Source: Candidatus Enterousia avistercoris
Lineage (GTDB): Bacteria; Pseudomonadota; Alphaproteobacteria; Rs-D84
Direction of reading: 5' to 3'
Length of the DNA stretch: 6,775 bases
Assembly (NCBI GenBank): GCA_017694255.1
Contig: JADINC010000046.1
Location: forward strand, 1-6,775
Positions 6,183-6,775 of the stretch are shown here, piece by piece. Both the position numbers and the translations under genes were made by a program. Position 1 is the stretch's first letter, and each line of letters opens with the position of its first letter. The notes under the pieces were generated by a model. It was not told the origin of the DNA. It made no database searches and saw nothing but the letters and a program-made list of their open reading frames with translations.

Positions 6183-6554
6183 TTATCTGACCCTGTGCAG
6201 ACATGCCCGCCGGAACAATTGCCAATAATCTGCCCCGCCCAATGATTCTGGGCAATTCGCAGCACAGCATTCACGACGCGTATGAGGATTTACGGTGCAC
6301 ATACACCGCGATGCTGTTGAATTACGCAATTTATTTATAAATGAATGATATACATTTATCGCGTCATCAATGTTATATACAACCTTGGTTTCCATATGAA
6401 AACTGACCGGACCATTATTACATTGTTTCAAAATAACGCTGAACGCATCGCATTTTTGAAACGTGTTGCTGTCTGGGTCAAAAATGTTTTCCAGACGCTT
6501 TAAATACACTTCGCCATTTTTATCAGAATATTCTGCATAAACTTTATTTATCAT
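6183..6554 (-). CDS. Hypothetical protein, 123 residues, cysteine-rich C-terminus, first gene of the operon
   Basis: I do not recognise this protein. Residues 1-78 (beginning MINKVYAEYSDKNGEVYLK) are mixed polar and hydrophobic with ordinary composition and could form a small alpha/beta domain. The last 45 residues contain six cysteines, arranged as RCMC, then nine residues, ECCAANC, and a final RRAC, with a histidine in PHTRR. This suggests metal binding or disulfides, but it matches no motif I can name. The tail's DNA is also more GC-rich than the first part, so a frame slip or other change there cannot be excluded. The start is ATG 6554-6552, with AAGGGA eight bases upstream. The frame continues to GTG 6629, but that codon lies inside a terminator hairpin and upstream of the likely promoter, so it is rejected. 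Confidence 0.72.
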   Translation of the reverse strand: MINKVYAEYSDKNGEVYLKRLENIFDPDSNTFQKCDAFSVILKQCNNGPVSFHMETKVVYNIDDAINVYHSFINKLRNSTASRCMCTVNPHTRRECCAANCPESLGGADYWQLFRRACLHRVR

Positions 6555-6562
6555 AATTATTT

Positions 6563-6568
6563 CCCTTT
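6563..6568 (-). promoter_or_regulatory. Shine-Dalgarno site of the first operon gene
   Basis: On the minus strand this reads AAGGGA, with eight bases (AATAATT plus one) before ATG 6554. It decides the start of the 123-residue protein against the longer GTG frame. Confidence 0.65.
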
Positions 6569-6583
6569 GCAATACAGAATACC

Positions 6584-6611
6584 AGCATAACATTTCAAAT
6601 GAATATATCAA
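6584..6611 (-). promoter_or_regulatory. Probable promoter of the four-gene operon
   Basis: On the minus strand TTGATA (6611-6606, five of six consensus bases) and TATGCT (6589-6584, four of six) are separated by 16 bases. Transcription would start near 6577, giving a leader of about 22 bases with AAGGGA. The -35 hexamer directly abuts the T-tract of the terminator of the preceding gene, so this is the first promoter position possible after that terminator. Confidence 0.5.
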
Positions 6612-6638
6612 TAAAAATAAACCCGCCACGCGGGCGGG
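6610..6638 (-). terminator. Strong intrinsic terminator for the gene entering from the right
   Basis: CCCGCC (6622-6627) and GGCGGG (6633-6638) form a six-pair GC stem with a five-base loop. Read on the minus strand, it is followed by TTTATTTTTAT (6621-6611). No such T-tract follows on the plus strand, so it acts on minus-strand transcripts coming from the partial gene at the window's right edge and insulates the operon. Confidence 0.72.
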
Positions 6639-6641
6639 GGG

Positions 6642-6651
6642 GCTATATAGC
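6642..6651. repeat. Perfect 10-base palindrome GCTATATAGC
   Basis: This short palindrome lies between two terminator-like hairpins in the AT-rich gap, after a run of seven G on the plus strand. It could be a protein binding site or a mere extension of the terminator structure; nothing in the sequence decides this. Confidence 0.3.
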
Positions 6652-6670
6652 GGTTTTATTTTTGTTTTAT

Positions 6671-6693
6671 AAAAAGATTTTATTTTTAATCTT
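6671..6693 (-). terminator. Weak AT-rich hairpin at the stop codon of the partial gene
   Basis: On the minus strand AAGATT (6693-6688) and AATCTT (6679-6674) can pair around an eight-base loop, followed by three further T. The stem includes the TAA stop codon. The low GC content makes it a poor terminator on its own; the GC-rich hairpin downstream is the better candidate. Confidence 0.25.
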
Positions 6694-6775
6694 CTTTTTT
6701 ATCACTACTTCCACAAACATATAAATCACGAAGTTTCTGATAAGTATTCACTTTTGCAAATTCTTGTGGAGTTAA
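6686..6775 (-). CDS. C-terminal 29 residues of an unidentified protein, cut by window edge
   Basis: An open minus-strand frame enters from the right edge and ends at TAA 6688-6686. The visible part begins LTPQEFAKVNTYQKLRDLY and ends in a charged tail, SSDKKED. The TPQEFAKV stretch resembles the end of integrase-core transposases of the IS3 type, where LTPxEF follows a RPHxxLG motif, but that motif would lie outside the window, so this is only a suggestion. The DNA is clearly more AT-rich than the genes to the left. A terminator hairpin 50 bases beyond the stop supports a real gene end. Identification is not possible from this fragment. Confidence 0.5.
   Translation of the reverse strand, partial: LTPQEFAKVNTYQKLRDLYVCGSSDKKED

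Noticed and set aside
6462..6490. Broken gene or frameshift joining the 123-residue and 138-residue frames
   Set aside because: The second has its own ATG and G-run site, the gap contains a proper stop, and neither resembles a part of a single known protein.
6183..6629. Longer form of the 123-residue protein from GTG 6629, with a hydrophobic signal-like N-terminus
   Set aside because: The GTG lies inside the terminator hairpin and upstream of the likely promoter, and the extra residues translate promoter and leader DNA. ATG 6554 has a good Shine-Dalgarno site.

Overview
The window is ordinary bacterial chromosome, most likely from an alphaproteobacterium. The basis is the style of the PPDK N-terminus (KWVYTFGNG, NLLGGKGANLAEM), moderate GC content, and short gaps between genes. 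This is inference: no rRNA or other marker is present. Gut or host-associated alphaproteobacteria with compact genomes would fit, but the species cannot be named.

Left part (1-3796), housekeeping genes. A nearly complete pyruvate, phosphate dikinase gene (ppdK, minus strand, C-terminus cut by the window edge) is transcribed away from tsaC (plus strand, tRNA t6A synthesis). They share a 130-base divergent promoter region. tsaC converges, with only three bases between stop codons, on a 3-methyladenine DNA glycosylase gene (mpg, minus strand). mpg in turn diverges from a small VIT/CCC1-like membrane protein gene (3850-4338, plus strand).

Right part (4345-6611), a tight minus-strand operon of four genes, read from right to left: a 123-residue protein with a cysteine-rich tail (6554-6183), a 138-residue unknown (6158-5742), an RBBP9/YdeN-like serine hydrolase (5732-5142) and a 252-residue unknown (5125-4367). 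A good -35/-10 pair precedes the first gene and a strong hairpin terminator follows the last. Only the hydrolase is recognisable, so this operon is the least explained part of the window.

Right edge (6612-6775). The AT-rich end holds the last 29 codons of another minus-strand gene, followed by its terminator structures.

Translation signals vary. ppdK and the 123-residue gene have purine-rich Shine-Dalgarno sites. The three downstream operon genes have a run of four to six G followed by CG. tsaC and the VIT-like gene have no Shine-Dalgarno site, and each has a -10-like hexamer ending seven bases before ATG, which suggests leaderless mRNAs. No tRNA, rRNA, CRISPR array or complete insertion sequence is visible, and no gene-free stretch exceeds 300 bases.
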